Of a DNA stretch of 39,632 nt, positions 38,521 through 39,632 are shown piece by piece. Each line of letters opens with the position of its first letter. The stretch's first letter is position 1. Origin of the DNA: Subdoligranulum sp. (GTDB lineage Bacteria > Bacillota > Clostridia > Oscillospirales > Ruminococcaceae); NCBI GenBank assembly GCA_014799685.1, contig JAAVHN010000005.1:8652-48283 (forward strand), given 5' to 3'. The notes under the pieces are model-generated. The model did not search any database, was not told the origin of the DNA, and saw only the letters and a program-made list of their open reading frames with translations. The translations under genes were made by a program, and so were the position numbers.

Positions 38521-39510
38521 TTATTTCCACTTCAAAAACCGCCCCACGCGGTAGCCGATGTAGCGGAACGCGTCCACAATGATCCACAGCTCGATCAGGA
38601 TATAATTCGGCAGATTTTTCCAGCGGAATTTGGGTTTTTGCAGCGTAGGGATCACGCGCAGCGCCTCTTTGGCGCCCTGCCAATAGGGCTTTGCAAAGCC
38701 GCGCAGGCTGAACACCAGGATCTTCAGCAGATAGCCGAATGCCAGCGGCAGGAAATTCAAAATAAACATGCCAAGCGGCATATTCTTATACGGCAGCAAA
38801 ATGCTGTTGCGGCCGCTTTGCACGCTTTTGAACTCGTTGTACCGCACCGCGCCTGTGGTTGCGCCGCAGATGTGGTAGCACTTCGCGGCCGGGCAGTACA
38901 GGTTTTTGTAGCCGAGGCTGTTCGCGCGCCAGCTGATGTCCACGTCCTCAAAATAGGCGAAAAAGCTCTCGTCAAAGAGACCGATCTCGTCCAAAATGCT
39001 CTTGCGGTATAAGCTTGCGCCGCCGCACGCCGAAAAAATGCGCCGGGGCTTCGTGTAGCGCCGCCAATAGCGCCCGTCGCCGCGCTTGCAGGCCCAGCCG
39101 AACACGGTGACATAATCGCCCGCATCGTCGCAGATGTCGCGTTCGAAATGGCGGATCATCAGGCTCTGCACCGCAAATGCGCGGGGCTCGGCGTCCGCTG
39201 CCGCGATCAGCTGCGCCAGCCAGTCCGGCTCGGCAAAGGCGTCGTTGTTGAACAGCACCACATACTCACCCTGCGCCATGCGGATGCCCGTATTCACGGC
39301 GGCGGAAAAGCCCGTGTTCGTCTCGTTTTCCACCAGTGTATAGCGCTCGCGGCCCACATACTCCCGCGCGATGGCAAGGCTCTCGTCCTCAGAGCCGTTA
39401 TCGACGACGATCAGCTCAAAATCCTGCTCGGTCTGCGCCCAGACAGATTCGATGGAATCGCGCAGCCAGCCCGCGCCGTTCAGATTCGGGATCACGATCG
39501 TTGCTTTCAT
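38521..39510 (-). CDS. GT2-family glycosyltransferase (rhamnosyltransferase type)
   Basis: A 329-residue family 2 glycosyltransferase: MKATIVIPNLNGAGWLRDSIES, VVDNGSEDES (residues 36-44), NTGFSAAVNTGI, a DxD-like NNDAF at 88-92 (first two Asn replaced), and FAYFEDVDISWRA near 196 as acceptor/metal site. Two C-terminal hydrophobic stretches (about 265-290) may anchor it at the membrane. It likely adds a sugar, typically rhamnose, to a cell-surface polysaccharide using a nucleotide sugar. GGAGAAAGCA precedes ATG 39510. It ends the window's minus-strand genes, and no partner glycan genes are seen here. Confidence 0.88.
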   Translation of the reverse strand: MKATIVIPNLNGAGWLRDSIESVWAQTEQDFELIVVDNGSEDESLAIAREYVGRERYTLVENETNTGFSAAVNTGIRMAQGEYVVLFNNDAFAEPDWLAQLIAAADAEPRAFAVQSLMIRHFERDICDDAGDYVTVFGWACKRGDGRYWRRYTKPRRIFSACGGASLYRKSILDEIGLFDESFFAYFEDVDISWRANSLGYKNLYCPAAKCYHICGATTGAVRYNEFKSVQSGRNSILLPYKNMPLGMFILNFLPLAFGYLLKILVFSLRGFAKPYWQGAKEALRVIPTLQKPKFRWKNLPNYILIELWIIVDAFRYIGYRVGRFLKWK

Positions 39511-39521
39511 TGCTTTCTCCT

Positions 39522-39550
39522 TTGCCAAATGGCCTTTTGCATGGTATACT
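39522..39550 (+). promoter_or_regulatory. Plus-strand promoter near the right edge
   Basis: TTGCCA and TATACT are exactly 17 bases apart, divergent from the glycosyltransferase. The frame downstream stays open to the end of the window but no start with a good ribosome site is visible, so the driven gene is probably outside. Confidence 0.5.
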
Positions 39551-39632
39551 GTATTTATAAGTTTTCGCATTGTATGCTCGGGAGCCGGAGCGTTTCCCTG
39601 GCGGCAGAAGAAACTATTCCTCGCCCGCGCAG

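Overview
The window looks like a chromosomal segment of a GC-rich, anaerobic, spore-forming Clostridia member, most likely a gut Oscillospiraceae/Ruminococcaceae relative. The reasons are a NuoE/NuoF-type hydrogenase module, a SpoVT regulator, a 2-hydroxyacyl-CoA dehydratase activase pair, strong GC bias at third codon positions, AGGAGG-type ribosome binding sites and sigma-A-like promoters. I assigned the lineage from gene content and style, not from a database match. About 31 intact or edge-cut protein genes and one broken gene are supported. I found no rRNA, tRNA, CRISPR array or intact IS element.

Left part (1-6.4 kb, minus strand): an electron-transfer operon nuoE, then a HATPase domain fused in frame to a ferredoxin-like domain that has no cysteines, then nuoF, which runs off the left edge. 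Behind it lie the potassium-uptake pair trkA-trkH, with a hairpin-rich leader, and ilvE. From 6.7 to 14 kb come housekeeping genes on both strands: a HAD phosphatase, xth, uppP, a TfoX C-terminal-only protein overlapping a Nudix gene, a degenerate NERD protein, an RlmI-like methyltransferase, a CYTH protein and spoVT.

Middle (14.7-24.3 kb): a plus-strand acyl-CoA dehydratase activase and its partner, then a block of exported proteins: a membrane-anchored C39-like peptidase, a secreted coiled-coil protein with a papain-like C-terminus, and a lipoprotein. Between the first two is a convincing stand-alone transcription unit (promoter at 20767, terminator ending at 21010) with no ORF. It is probably a structured RNA of about 200 nt that I could not assign to a family. 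An XRE regulator closes the block in convergent orientation.

Right part (24.6-39.5 kb): an HD hydrolase, mtnN, a methyltransferase remnant broken by a 15-nt duplication with a stop and by loss of its C-terminus, ychF, a large hybrid sensor kinase with two solute-binding domains and two receiver domains, a heterodimeric ABC exporter with one degenerate ATPase site, an acidic EEA-repeat protein, an Rpn/PD-(D/E)XK nuclease, a DUF6809-like protein with an operator-like promoter, and a GT2 glycosyltransferase. Three or four copies of a short inverted repeat starting GGGAAGCTYTGA lie between genes here.

The strongest leads for something undescribed are the unassigned RNA at 20.8-21.0 kb, the fused and cysteine-free ferredoxin-like subunit of the hydrogenase operon, the structured leader of trkA, and the dispersed short inverted repeat.
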